Positions 19,500 to 30,635 are shown, numbered from the stretch's first letter. The stretch is DNA of 64,000 nt from Byssothecium circinans (GCA_010015675.1 ML976978.1:558790-622789); one strand, 5' to 3'. Made by a program: numbers and translations. The notes: generated from the letters alone by a model not told the origin.

Positions 19500-20510
19500 G
19501 ATGTATTGACTGTTCGTAGGATGATCGTAAGGATAAAGCAAAGTGTAGACTCTTAAGAATTTGTGAGAAGCAGAGGCGAGTACTTTAAAGAAGTACGAAA
19601 TTCCGGCATAGTGGTTACAAGCTGTGAATGGCATTTGACGGACTCCGAGGGATGCATCCACAAAGCAAGCGGACTAGAGTACGCTGCGAGCCCTCTCTAG
19701 CCCTATCAGCGATGCAAAAGCATGCAGGCTAGGGGTACCCTAGAAGCCCTACCATATAGTTAGTGATACTACCATACAACACTGCCCCTCAAACATGGCT
19801 CTAAACACATTCTCGGGTTATACAAATAACCTGTCCAAAACACCGGACTCATACCCTCGCCGACGTCTTTAGACGAAAAAGGTCTTGGTGTGCCTCCATA
19901 TTGCACGCACAAGAAACGTCGTGGTCGCCGACTGAGGCCTCCTGCATCACTCTACGCATCACCTCCAGTTCGGACCAGGCGTTCGTTCGTACACGCCATC
20001 GCATTGCGACAAACGTCCGGGAGTGGCTTCAAGGGAAACGCCATGGTGGTTCCGCGGGTTCCACCAGGACTGGTTCGACTCCTGAATGCTGGTGCAGCTG
20101 CGCAACAGTTACCTCATTCGTGTAGCAGATCGGAGTGTTACAGAGAGTACGAGTGAAAAGGGTTTAGTGTACGATGCGATGAAGATGCCGGAGTAATATT
20201 TAGAAGCTCACGTAAGACGGCAAGCGAGGGAGAGCGGGGCAGGGCCGTACCTAGCGAGCCGAGCAAAATAGCCTGAGCCGTCTTATCAGTCTTACTTTCT
20301 TCTTCGATCCGTTGATCGCGATTGGCGTGCAGTCGTACACAGTAAATCGGCTACATATTGGGTGGAGTGTGCGAACTCACTTGCACGGACGCTCTCGTGT
20401 TATTCGGTGCTTCTCGAAGTCCATGTTATTCCGTGCGGCATTCGTGGTAGAATATGTGTTCGCGAAGAGAGAAAGGGAAGTAATGCTGAATTGCACTTTC
20501 ACCGGGAAGA
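19500..20510. other. intergenic left flank of the Tc1-like element
   Basis: About 1 kb containing the promoter of the rhodopsin-domain gene and anonymous sequence up to the transposon. No supported gene. Confidence 0.4.
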
Positions 20511-20627
20511 TACAGTGCCAAGACAAAAGTATCCGGACCATCCAAATTGAGCAAATTGTACCCAAACTTCAACACCACCTACCACCACCAATCCTTACTC
20601 AGTTTACGCGTTTTTTACGTCAAATTA

Positions 20628-21698
20628 ATGGCGCCACCTCATACTACCCTCCGCCGGTCCTTTTCAGGCGATATATCGCGTGCGCGCCCACCCAAGAAAG
20701 AGCTAAGCCCACACCTACGCGCGGCTATACTCAGCGCGGTCGAGAATCGCGTCAAACCTAAGGTAATCCAGGATACGTTTCGCGTCAGCAAATCAACCTA
20801 CTACGACACTATAAAGAGATGGAATGAGCACGGGAAAATTACCTCATTACCGCGTAAAGGAGCTCCAAAGAAAATGGATGCTCGAGATGAGCGTCGACTA
20901 CTGCGGATTGTTCGCCAATACCCGCGTATAGAGTACGCAAAGCTGAAAGCAGAGGCTATTGGCATGCCTAACGTTTCCTCAAGAACGCTCTCTCGCCTAC
21001 TAAACAAGTACGGTATAAAGAAGTGGGCCGCGAAACTACGGCCAGCGCTTTCTCCATTAGACGCCCGCAACCGCCTTAGGTGGGCGCGTCTCAACCGCTA
21101 CAAAAGCTGGGTACGCGTCAAGTTCTCTGACGAGTGCTCAGTAGAGAGAGGACGCGGTAAGAAACGCGTATGGGTATTTCGTACACCACAGCAGAAGTGG
21201 TATAAGGAGATGGTTGAAGGTAGGGCTAGGCAATCAGTACTACGCCAGATGTTTTGGGCAGCTATTTGGCTAGGTGGAAGGAGTGAATTAATTGCTATAG
21301 AACGCGTTAGAGGCTCGCGTGGGTACACCTCTACCTCATACACTAATACACTAGAGGATGGCCTACTACCCTAGAATGAGCCGGAGGAGGAGGACTTTGA
21401 TTAAGAGGAGGAGGAGTATGAGCCCTACCAATTCATGCAGGATAACGCTCCTATCCATAAGTCGCGAGAAACCACCAATTAGCTTAACGCGCATGAAATT
21501 GAGGTCATCAATTGGCCGCCGTACTCACCAGATATCAACCCTATCGAGCATCTCTGGTGGCTGCTAAAGCAGAAGCTAGTCGAATTGTATCCTAACCTTG
21601 AAGGCCAGGGCTTTAGAGGAGTCGATAGAGATCACTTTACTCAATGCGCTCAAGAAGCGTGGAGAGCAATACCACAGGCTAGTATTGACAAGCTTATT
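20628..21698 (+). pseudogene. Tc1-like (DD34E) transposase, inactivated by three in-frame stops
   Basis: From ATG 20628 the frame encodes a helix-turn-helix N-terminus ('STYYDTIKRWNEHGKI') followed by the DDE domain. The first aspartate is in FSDECSV, the second in FMQDNAPIHKS and the glutamate in INPIEHLWW. The spacing between the last two is 34 residues, the Tc1 signature. Stops interrupt it at 21372-21374 (TAG), 21402-21404 (TAA) and 21480-21482 (TAG). Each can be explained as CAR to TAR, that is a C-to-T change. The C-terminus runs into the N gap. The protein would be truncated before the second catalytic residue, so this copy cannot be autonomous. Confidence 0.9.
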
Positions 21699-21883
21699 NN
21701 NNNNNNNNNNNNNNNNNNNNNNNNNNNNNNNNNNNNNNNNNNNNNNNNNNNNNNNNNNNNNNNNNNNNNNNNNNNNNNNNNNNNNNNNNNNNNNNNNNNN
21801 NNNNNNNNNNNNNNNNNNNNNNNNNNNNNNNNNNNNNNNNNNNNNNNNNNNNNNNNNNNNNNNNNNNNNNNNNNNNNNNNNNN
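21699..21883. other. assembly gap (185 N)
   Basis: A run of undetermined bases inside the Tc1-like element, near the transposase C-terminus. Its length is the length in the file and may be an estimate. Confidence 0.99.
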
Positions 21884-21948
21884 TATTTTCTGTGGTTGGT
21901 GGTTTCCACTTTTTCGGATGGTCCGGATACTTATGTCCTAGTACTGTA

Positions 21949-22467
21949 GGTTGCAGCGTACTCGGTCCTTCTACCAAAGCACGCTCTTTTTTGGGCCCAT
22001 AATTGGACAGTACACTCACAAAGAGGCGATGTTGCGGCGTAGTTACGATGTGGTTGCTGTATAATTTCAGTGTGGTTGCGGCGCAGTTCGCACATTGCCC
22101 TAGATATGTCTTAGCCTCATGAATTCCACAGGCTAGCGGAAGCCGATCTCCTTCCTCGCCGTCGGCCACTGCTATACCAAGATGCAAAGTTGCGGCGTAG
22201 TTGCGGGGTGTGTCGATAATTGGAACCAGCTGAAATTGCACCTTGCATGTGGTTGCCTAGTTCCTCCAGGACCGAGTCACGCAACATGCAACATATCATT
22301 AGAGGAAGGGCGAGGATACTATTGCTCCAACTCTCCTCTCAACCTCTCAACAATTAATTTTGCTGCCTTCTTCACAGCAACGCTCGTCTAGCTAACCATC
22401 ACGAACAGGCTGTCTTTATTACGCCTCATCTCAAAGAACACATTATGACTATCGTGGTTACCTCTGA
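21949..22467. repeat. flank with three copies of a 14-base direct repeat
   Basis: GTTGCGGCG(T/C)AGTT occurs at 22031-22044, 22075-22088 and 22189-22202, all in the same orientation, with additional partial copies (GTGGTTGC, GTTGCGGGG). The region sits between the transposon and the kinase-like gene and contains the presumed 5' end of the latter. No complete gene is seen. Confidence 0.6.
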
Positions 22468-23448
22468 CGCGGTCCTTCCAAAATCGTTGAATACACCGTC
22501 AAAGCAGGCCAAGAAGGCGCGGCAGCTGGTCTCTTGCACTCAGGCATTCCTCCCAAGAAGACTCGAGCCCCCCGACCCCAAGGATTTTTCAGTCGGACGG
22601 TGATCGTAACGCTAGATAACAACGAAGAGGTCGTCATACAGTTCCGACCCGAACCTCTCGATCTCGAGTCCTTCCAGGTTGCCCGCGGAGCGCTTGGCGC
22701 AGCAGTCCCCGACATTAAAGCAATCGAGGATGAAGAGCTAGAACGTGACGCCATATGGGTTTATTGGATGACGTGTATTCCTGGCAAAACATGGCACGAG
22801 GGCGCAAGAGGGAGATTTGAACAAACCCGGGTCACTACCGTCCGCTCCTTAGCTCGGATACTATCGAAAGGTTATATCGGCGATAGCAGCGAGCCGGTTG
22901 TAGACGGCAACCTTCGTCCACATCTAGAGCTACTTCTTTCCTCCGAGGATGACCAGATTCGCCGATTCCATGACGTAGGGAGGGATTTGTTCAGCAAATT
23001 GGACCGGCTCAAGATCCTGCCACTTTTTGTCTCTCACTTTGACCTCAACGACGTCAACATCATGGTTGACGACAACTGTGAGGTGTCTGGCATCGTTGAC
23101 TGGGAATTATCGACTCCTCTTCCCTTTGGCATGGGTTTCTGCCGCATACACACCCTTGCCGGCGAGTTTTCCGAGAAGAAATTCCATATGCCACCCCAGT
23201 TTGAGGATGCGGAGAAGGGTTTTTGGCAGGAAATTTGGGATGGGATTCCTCGGAATGTTCGCGAGTTGTTTCAAGCCAATCCGGAAGTGGTTCAGACTGC
23301 TGTTACGCTGGGGACACTTCTGAATGCCTTCCAGCTCGACGAAGGGAAAGTTGGACCATACAATCCTGTTGTCGTTGAAGCCCTCCCAAAACTCCTCTCC
23401 TACCGCATTCCTTTGATAAGGAGATCAGACCCGCCATATTCGGAATGA
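22468..23448 (+). CDS. APH-like phosphotransferase-family protein, 5' end unresolved
   Basis: The frame is open from 22468 after an in-frame TGA (22465-22467) to a TGA at 23446-23448, about 326 codons. It has no ATG before the domain. The body matches fungal aminoglycoside-phosphotransferase/choline-kinase-like proteins: an N-lobe 'IVEYTVKAGQEGAAAG' and 'VVIQFRPEP', and the Brenner-type motif 'HFDLNDVNIMVD' with catalytic Asp and metal-binding Asn, then 'GIVDWE'. Either an upstream exon supplies the start or one base has been lost near 22477: the ATG frame at 22445 (MTIVVTSDAVLP) becomes continuous with the domain after a one-base shift. Fungal members are numerous and mostly of unknown substrate. 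It may be a young pseudogene. Confidence 0.7.
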   Translation, partial: RGPSKIVEYTVKAGQEGAAAGLLHSGIPPKKTRAPRPQGFFSRTVIVTLDNNEEVVIQFRPEPLDLESFQVARGALGAAVPDIKAIEDEELERDAIWVYWMTCIPGKTWHEGARGRFEQTRVTTVRSLARILSKGYIGDSSEPVVDGNLRPHLELLLSSEDDQIRRFHDVGRDLFSKLDRLKILPLFVSHFDLNDVNIMVDDNCEVSGIVDWELSTPLPFGMGFCRIHTLAGEFSEKKFHMPPQFEDAEKGFWQEIWDGIPRNVRELFQANPEVVQTAVTLGTLLNAFQLDEGKVGPYNPVVVEALPKLLSYRIPLIRRSDPPYSE

Positions 23449-24736
23449 ACAGATTGAGCTGTGTCTACTGAAGTTACAAATGAGGATCCGCCGAGGAGGT
23501 AGGCGCTTACGATTTCTGCTCACATCCGGTATACATAGATTGAGACTGCCTGAAAATATGCAATATAGGCTGGCTAAACTGTTCTATTGGTGACGTTCCT
23601 CGAACATTTCCTACATGCGGCAGAATGTGGCGGCCCTTTTTGTGACACTATCGTCAAATTCTTGCTGCCTATTCCCGGGGGTATCACGGCCAGTTGGCGG
23701 TAGCCTATATGCCAAGCAAGTTGATGGCGGCAAACGTTTGGTTGTGAATGAACGGCTGGAGCACTCTCAAGGCAGCAGCCAAAAGGTGGGGTAATCATGC
23801 GTGCTCCACCGTCATGGTCGAAGTTTTTTGGTCGTATCATCCTTCATAGCTCGCTATTAGCGTCTTCTCCTTGAGACACTTCTGATCCACTCGTGTCAGC
23901 AGTCAACTCTGAACCATATCAATAATGGAGAGGTCGACGTCACGAACGACTTGCCTGGCGAAGTGGAACCCGAAGTTTTCATCTCTACGCTTATGTAAGA
24001 ACCGCTCGTTATTCAAGAACTTCTCTATAGTCTGGGTGGATGTCTTCCTGATGAGAGACGCTTTCCTACCAGCGCTACTCGACCATACACGTGGGGCTGC
24101 TCTACGTATGAGCATCATATGGAGGACCTCACAAAGGATATGAGTAACAATTGATGAAGCCGATCAAAAGAAATTGAAATTGAGCTCGTGGATGAAACGT
24201 GATATGAGACTAGTGAAAGGGCACTGATGAGATGTATGGAAGGCCAACGAAGTGGATGAAGCCGGGACCGTGAGAGGGGCAGACTGAACACGTATTTATT
24301 CAGTATGGCGGGAAATTGGGCACACATGCGGATATTATTTACATGTACGCAGCGAGGCGTGTGAGGGAGCAGCGCATATCTGTGAGATGAGATGATGCGA
24401 ACCAATCAGCATCGGTGTACTGTCACAAACAGACGTGCGTCTCGTCTGGCTGTGACAGTATACAAGCGCTGATTGGCCAGTACAAAACTTCGTGAGAAGT
24501 AATGCATGCTGCAGGCAGCTCGAAATCGAGTTGGAGGCGCTCGGAGGTCGACGAAGAAAGTTCCAATATTTTTTCCTATTCCTTGCATTCAAACTCGTGC
24601 GTTTGCTCCAAGGCTTATGAAAACAAATGCGCTGCGTGGACCAATATCCAAATCAAAGCCTCGAGTGGCGCTTGACTACGAGGTGATCGGTGAACAACAT
24701 GTATTCTTCATGACGTATGGTACAAATGCACTCTCT
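23449..24736. other. intergenic with a long symmetric palindrome
   Basis: About 1.3 kb with no supported gene. A short minus-strand frame at 23903-24118 has no recognisable similarity. The main structure is the inverted repeat at 24402-24476, listed separately. Confidence 0.45.
24402..24476. repeat. 75-bp symmetric inverted repeat with CCAAT boxes at both tips
   Basis: The arms pair as CCAATCAGC / GCTGATTGG (24402-24410, 24468-24476), a 7-base unpaired bulge on each side, TACTGTCACA / TGTGACAGTA (24418-24427, 24451-24460), a 2-base mismatch, CAGACG / CGTCTG (24430-24435, 24443-24448) and a 7-base loop. Bulge lengths are equal on both sides, so the centre is exact. It could extrude as a cruciform, or bind a dimeric factor or the CCAAT-binding complex in either orientation. 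Confidence 0.85.
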
Positions 24737-26348
24737 TCACTCTTCCTCGTGATCGCTCTCATCTTCATGTTGAGCTGCCCATGGGCTACGTTTTCTGAGA
24801 GACTTTCCCTTCGCGTGCAGCACAAATGGAATCGGAACCATGACCAAAGACATAGCCGTGAGAATCAGACATGCGTTCCTCGTTCCCTGATTGACGAAAA
24901 GTTTGCGACCAAGCAAAGGGAAAACAGCACCAGCTATGTTTCTCACAAGTCCGATCCCAGCCAGTGCGGACGCCGAGTACGTCTTGTACGCATCTTCTGT
25001 GTATGTCGCAATCGTGAGGATCAGGGTGTAGAAGGACCAGCCCCAGACCGAAGATGCTAAGATAGATACGAGAGGATGGATGGTCGGATCTGCAGTGAAG
25101 GCGAATACCAATAGCGTAATTGGGAGAAGGATAGCGGCAAGTTTGGCAAGATGAACACGTGCTTCTGGGACGTCACGGTGACCGGCCAGGGCGACTTGTC
25201 GTTGATAATGTCGTTCTTGGTAGGTGTTGGTGACTAGTCCCAGAGTGATTCCTGCGACAATCCCTAAAAACGACAGACCGATGCCGATTGTGTCATATCC
25301 ATAACCGTTGGGCCCAAAGATCATGTGGAATGCCCCGTTGAATAGGAATGATAATCCGTAAAGGTACCCATTGTAAAGAGCTCCAAATTGCACGATTGCT
25401 TCAGAGGCGAGAAATCGAAAAGGACGGGTCAATGCAGATCCAAAGAGCTGCCTCGGACTGCGTTTCTTCATCTCGTCTGGAACATCGAGGGTCTGATTCC
25501 CTGTCGCTTTGCGAGCTATCTTCGCTCGCCGGTGTAGGATAACGCTGTGGCGCGTTTCACCGAGTATGTATAATGCCACTGTCAGGACAACCCAGAAGGA
25601 CAGACAGATAAAAAACATAATGCGAAAGACGCTGTGCCACGAACGTCCTTGGGCGATGAAAGAAAAGAGCACAAAGCCAGTGGGGGAGCCACCAGTCGCA
25701 GCCCACAAGAACCATGACATGGCTGGTCCAGTATCATGGTGATGGAACAGGTCTGCAATAGTCCCTCCAAAATTCGAGACGGTAACTGAGGAGAAATAGC
25801 CTGATAACAGCCGAAGTACCAAAAAAGCTGGTAGTGTCTCGACAACTGTCGTTCCCAAGAGCAGCAGCAAGAAGATGGCGTACGATACTACGTAGACAGG
25901 ACGTCGGCCGTAGTATTCTGAAAGCGGTGCGAGGCTCATAGGTCCAAATGCCAATCCAAGGATGTACATGCTCAGACCCAGCGTAGCAACTTGAGCAGAG
26001 ACACCCATATCCCGAGCGAAGTCCGCAGCCGCAGGGGAGAAGCCACTCGCACCCCAGCTCACCTAAATAAGCGTATAAATTCAGCAAAGCTCATCCAGAG
26101 GGGTGTGAGTACACGTTGCCTTAGTTTGGTCTCCGAGTTAAGCGTGTGTCGACGCCGTGCATACCCAGGAGACTACTCACACTGAGATCAATAGGGATTA
26201 TAACAGCAATCATCAGCCATTTTCGTGCACGAGACCAGTTTCGTGGATCATCTTCATCGTTCGGGCCGAAGGCTATGGTGTGGTTGGAGAGGGGATGTGA
26301 CGTCAGAAGCGGATCTAATTCGCCCGATTCTTGGTTGCTGTTACTCAT
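24737..26348 (-). CDS. MFS transporter, DHA1 (polyamine/multidrug) type
   Basis: Exon 1 is 26348-26181 (ATG at 26348, MSNSNQESGE) and exon 2 is 26062-24737, giving 497 residues. The intron is 118 nt with a GTGAGT donor and splits the first membrane helix. The DDPRNWSRARKW motif before helix 1 and 'PLSEYYGRRPVYVVSY' (motif A region) are typical of fungal DHA1 12-TM antiporters. Helix 5 carries a G-G-S-P-T-G variant of motif C. These proteins export drugs, polyamines or toxins in exchange for protons at the plasma membrane. The C-terminus is short and acidic (HEDESDHEEE). No biosynthetic genes lie nearby, so no cluster role is suggested. Confidence 0.9.
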
Positions 26349-27437
26349 TATTGAAGGGATGAGAAACAAGTCAATATGGAATTTGGCACGCCGGAGAAGT
26401 CGTGAGGAAAGACGTTTGGAGAGAGATGATTTTCGTGGTAGAGATGACGCTGCATCACGCGGCTTCTGGCAAGTCTGGTGTCATTGATAACATTTGAAGA
26501 TGGTGGGGCAGTGGCACGTGCTATCTCCATCACCCCATTTTCCTAACGCGTTCCACAGTGGATCTCGACATCTTCAGGAAGACAACCATCCAACACTCAA
26601 CATCAAACGCTTTACAAACCAGCGCGATCGTCGCTTATCGCTCCAGGCTATGATGATTTGCCTTAACATTGATTCGGATGCAGTGTCTCGGAACGGCACG
26701 CTTCCGCAGCGCCGCTCAGCCTTACGGGCTCATCAACTCAGATGTACGCATGCAACACAGGTTAAATATAGCCCGCCGCTACCATAAGTAAATGGTCCTT
26801 GCCTATGTGCGACAAGAATACCAACGCCTGAGACAATCCTCTCACTTCAGCGCCTGCCTTCCATTTCTGCCTCAACCGCCGCAATCCTTCCGCGTCTGCA
26901 CCACGGAGTCTCTCAACCTATCGGAGTTTTTGCATATGCGCTGCACGGCTGTTACGAACCACGATTGCCCTGCTATAAACTGGTTCCAAGTGAGCTGTTA
27001 CACTCGCGCACTTCAATATCAACCTTATTGTTGTCTAGCTCCGGCTCGTTAGAGAAGAATGAACTCCAGATGGGGTCTCTTGTTGTGGTATTGCCTGCAA
27101 AGAGTCAAGGAGACAGGCGTTGAAGTTAACCATACGCCAGTGCTGCATGTGCGGACTAACTCAGAGTTGAGCAAGGGGAGTAAGACAGTAAAAGAGCATC
27201 ATTCGTTGGTCGGAAGAAGTACATCACAGTGGTATTGCTGACTGCTGATCGAGCACGGCGTGCAGTCGCTCGATTGGAGGCAGCTTGTCCTGAACTTTTG
27301 GACAAAAAGAGTTGTGCAGTCAAGCCAAAATGGTTCATCATTCATTCAACGATCAAACGGAAGTAGAGATTCCAGTTTCAAGTACCATTTGTTCGAGACG
27401 CCAGCGCCGTATGATACCCTCATTATCCACCATCCAT
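26349..27437. other. intergenic
   Basis: About 1.1 kb holding the promoter of the MFS gene and the 3' region of the next minus-strand gene. Only short anonymous open frames are present. Confidence 0.45.
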
Positions 27438-27821
27438 CTACATACCACTCAAAACACCACTCAGCGCCCAAAAGCCCACCATAGTCATCCACAACTTTCC
27501 TGACATCCCACCGGTCCTCCCACCATCAGCATTCTCCACTCCCTTAGCAGCCACAACATTGAAGCATTGGAACCCAACACTAGCCGCTCCATACATAGCC
27601 ATGTTGACCGACAGGCAATCCTGCACAGAAGCCACGTCGCTGGTAGTGCAGTACTGGTAGCAGTCACTGCTCTCGCCTGCTCCTGAATACATGCGGATAG
27701 GATTGATTTCGCCGTTGCAGCAGGTATCCAGCAGAGTTGAATTGGCGCCGCCGAGGGGTACTGCGCAGGAGGTGAGGCTTGTTGGCGGGAGCGGGATTGG
27801 CGTTGTGTAGGCGCAGGACAT
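27438..27821 (-). CDS. small cysteine-rich protein with C-terminal hydrophobic anchor
   Basis: A single exon from ATG 27821 (MSCAYTTPIP) gives 127 residues. Six or more cysteines are spaced as in a recurrent fungal family: an early C, then CC (DTCCNG), C-x3-C (DCYQYC), and later C residues. A Gly-rich linker and a terminal hydrophobic run ('KLWMTMVGFWALSGVLSGM') follow, resembling a GPI-attachment or tail-anchor signal. No N-terminal signal peptide is obvious with this start. The frame stays open upstream for about 115 codons of low-quality sequence, probably the leader. The function is unknown; a cell-surface role is inferred from the layout. Confidence 0.65.
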   Translation of the reverse strand: MSCAYTTPIPLPPTSLTSCAVPLGGANSTLLDTCCNGEINPIRMYSGAGESSDCYQYCTTSDVASVQDCLSVNMAMYGAASVGFQCFNVVAAKGVENADGGRTGGMSGKLWMTMVGFWALSGVLSGM

Positions 27822-29191
27822 GGTGAGGGTCCGATGAAGATGTTGGGGAGCGACGACGTAGATGCTTTCCCAGAAGCCTTGATTAGGTCTTATCGGGCGG
27901 GGTTGTATCTCGTATCCTGTACGATGGGTTTCTTCCTGAACGAAAGTGATCGAAGTATGTGCGCGGATGAAATCGAGCAGTATGAATAAAGCACCAGAAG
28001 CGAGTGACCAGCCTCGAAGAAATGAAAAGACGCAACAATGAGGTGAATAGAAAGGAGGAACGAAAGTATACAAGAGGCGAAGCCTGGCTTCTCTCCAAGG
28101 ACCTTCCACAGAACGCACGGAAACAACAGAAATAACTACACCTACATCGCTCCCCAAGTCCATCAAATATCAATCATGTTCATACACGTCCTCTTCTCGC
28201 CCGTTTCATACCTCCGTGTTTGGCGGTTGCCTTTTACGCGGCCCACCCGACTAAGCGCCCACTCACAAGGCTGTGTTACGCGAATGGTTGGTTTTCGCTC
28301 GACGAACCATTGCGGTTGATCCATTCATCAAAGAAACGTCGAGCAGGAAGGAATGCGTTTGAAACAAGGCAGGATAGGTATAGCGCTCGAGGTAACGATG
28401 CGTTGAGAGACATGGCCAATAGTTCGATGGTGGCGGTGAACGCATTGATTGTGGATGTTGTAGGAAGGCATCTCATGCGTATGAGTGAACTCAAGCGGCT
28501 ATACTTGAATGATACGATATACATTCAAGGAAGCCATGCTTTCCGGGAGCGTGCATAATGTCGGCATCTGGCGGCGAAGGAAGGATTCGACAGGGAGGTG
28601 GATCGTAGGTAGGACCTGGTAGGTACAGCACTCCGCAGACCACATCATGAGTACAGGTTGCGTGTGCCAGTGCAAAGTACAGGCTTCCAGATATCGATAC
28701 TAAATAATTGAAAGAACGGGTCCCGCCTGCACAATACGCGGTTGATTCCTTGCTGCTCCAATACGTGCCATATTGTTCAGAGAATCTCGACTTGTTTAGT
28801 CTGCGTATATGGGAATCGCTTCCGCCGTAGAGAAAAATAGATGGAGGCCAGAGAAGCTACGCAGTCATCAGGATGAAGACGAGAATACGATACGCAGGTC
28901 TGTTCAATGTTGGATGAGAGTGCGGATGAAGGTTGATGAGCTGACGAAATGTACGTGTCCCGAGAGGCGAAACGATACTAAAACTAATCGAGCTAGCGAC
29001 CACAACCGATAAGTATGTACCTAGGCTACTACCAGGCTGCAATTCTTTGTCACCAGTGGAAATGGCATTTTCGTCACTGACAGCTGTTCGATACCCCGTC
29101 GTTTGTGCTGACGTTGGCTGAGCACAACCTCACCTCTTCGCGATCATAAAAAAACATTGCCATCGAAACGTCTACGGCTGCTCACTGCGCG
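27822..29191. other. intergenic
   Basis: About 1.4 kb between divergent genes, enough for two promoters. A short plus-strand frame (28220-28558) is anonymous. CATAAAAAAACATT at about 29146-29159, roughly 40 bases upstream of the Ap4A phosphorylase ATG, could serve as a TATA-like element. Confidence 0.4.
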
Positions 29192-30115
29192 ATGTTCCCA
29201 CTCGATGAAAACGAGCTCACTGCCGTTTTTGAAAAGTTGGTGTCGGAAGGTGTCATCATGTATGAGCCTTACAGCGTCGCCCACAGGGAAAATAACGGTT
29301 ACCCAGTAGGTTTATCCATTCGAGGGTCCGGCGCACAGAGACGTACGAGCGACTGACTGCTGAAGATCGAACTGCGACATTGCCCGTCACTCAAGAGGAA
29401 ACCGCATGATGTCAACGCGAGACTCGACTCCAACTTCGACTTAACACGCAAATGGGGACCAGGGAGTGATCTCTACTTGCCGGACGAACGACTGATTGTT
29501 CGCAAAATAAACAATACGCACGACATAGCCCTCAATATGTTCGCCGTCGACAAGCCTCAGCTCATGATGACAACGATGGACTCATATCGTCGACAAGATG
29601 CGCCTTTAGACCGCGACGACTTCGAAATGCTGCTGCAGGTGCTCAATGAGCTGGGGAACTTCTACGTCATCTACAATTGCTCTGCGGAGGGCGGTTGTAG
29701 TCGAACACACAAGCATATGCAGGGCTTGAGAGGCCCACCGTATGCATTCGACTTCTTGATCAGGAGCTGGATGATGGGAGACCTTTCTAAAGTGCCTTTT
29801 CAGTACTTCGCTCATCATTTTCGACGGCGCTTCGCGGACTTACACGCGAAGGAAGTACTAGACGTCTACCACACGTTGCTCACAAAGACCAGAAAGATAC
29901 TAGGTCTCAATGAGACTCAAGTCTGCCCGCACAACGTCGTGATGTGGAAAGACTGGATTTTGGTGCTTGCAAGGACGAAGAGTCACGTAGGAAAGGCTAG
30001 CACGAACGCGGCGGGGATGCTGGGATCTGTATGGCTATCCGAAGAGCACTTGGTGGAAGAGTGGAAAAAAATCGGGTGCGCGAACGCTCTTAGGGGGCTC
30101 GGTCTCCCATCATGA
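29192..30115 (+). CDS. Ap4A phosphorylase / ATP adenylyltransferase (Apa1/2-like)
   Basis: Exons 29192-29305 and 29366-30115 join in phase 0 to 287 residues (60-nt intron). The HIT-related motif His153-Lys-His155-Met-Gln157 (THKHMQ) supplies the nucleophilic histidine. Upstream 'INNTHDIALNMFAV' and 'APLDRDDFEMLLQVL' fit the N-terminal domain, and 'HNVVMWKDWILVLAR' the C-terminal ATP adenylyltransferase domain. The enzyme cleaves diadenosine tetraphosphate with phosphate to ATP and ADP in the cytosol. The usual glycine-rich 'NGG...SQPHKH' lead-in is altered to 'CSAEGGCSRTHKH', a divergent nucleotide loop, and the protein is shorter than yeast Apa2 (about 325). It may be a diverged paralogue. 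Confidence 0.87.
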
Positions 30116-30635
30116 GGAGTGCTGGCGTATGAACCGTTGGTGCTTTGAGTCAACAGGAAAATTCCCAGGTTAGGCTGGTTGACGCCATCCCAAACCGTGC
30201 TAGCCGATTGGGCCAGCCCACACGAGGAGGAGATAAGAACTTTGCACCTCTCCCGCTCCTCTCACTCACCCTTCCATCCTGTTGTACACCAACCATCATC
30301 GTCTGCATCTTCTCTTGCTCATTTTGAGGTCACGTTGTCTTTAAGAAACCCTCATGAGGCTTGAAGCGTGGCCTTCCCCACGCATACTGTAATTATTACA
30401 ACCCCTAGATCCCATCAACATAATGCGGACCATGTGAGGGAAGCCTTCAAAAAGACATAGTTCATCATATATGCCGTAAGGATGAATAAAGTTAACATAT
30501 CCGATAGCACAGCCTCAAAATGCGTTGCCATGTCGCGCATAACGGGGGCCGAAACAGCTGCGCCCACTTCTCATCCTGCTCGGTGGGACGCCTCTTACTT
30601 GGTTCGATTGTACTTCAACAGCCGCAAAATTGACG
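30116..30635. promoter_or_regulatory. intergenic / HET gene promoter
   Basis: About 520 bases between two plus-strand genes. A run of pyrimidines (about 30247-30320) lies mid-region. No gene seen. Confidence 0.4.

Larger units (their letters stand above)
20511..21948 (+). mobile_element. Tc1/mariner-superfamily transposon, decayed, with TA target duplication
   Basis: Terminal inverted repeats of 31 bp run from 20513 to 20543 and, inverted, from 21946 to 21916. They share a perfect 17-base core (AAGTATCCGGACCATCC) and start CAGT at both tips. TA lies immediately outside each end (20511-20512 and 21947-21948), the hallmark target duplication of this superfamily. The length is 1434 bp including a 185-base N run, so the true size is not exact. 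The tip repeats differ at four positions, three of them transitions, so the copy is old or mutated. It encodes one transposase frame on the plus strand. Confidence 0.92.
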
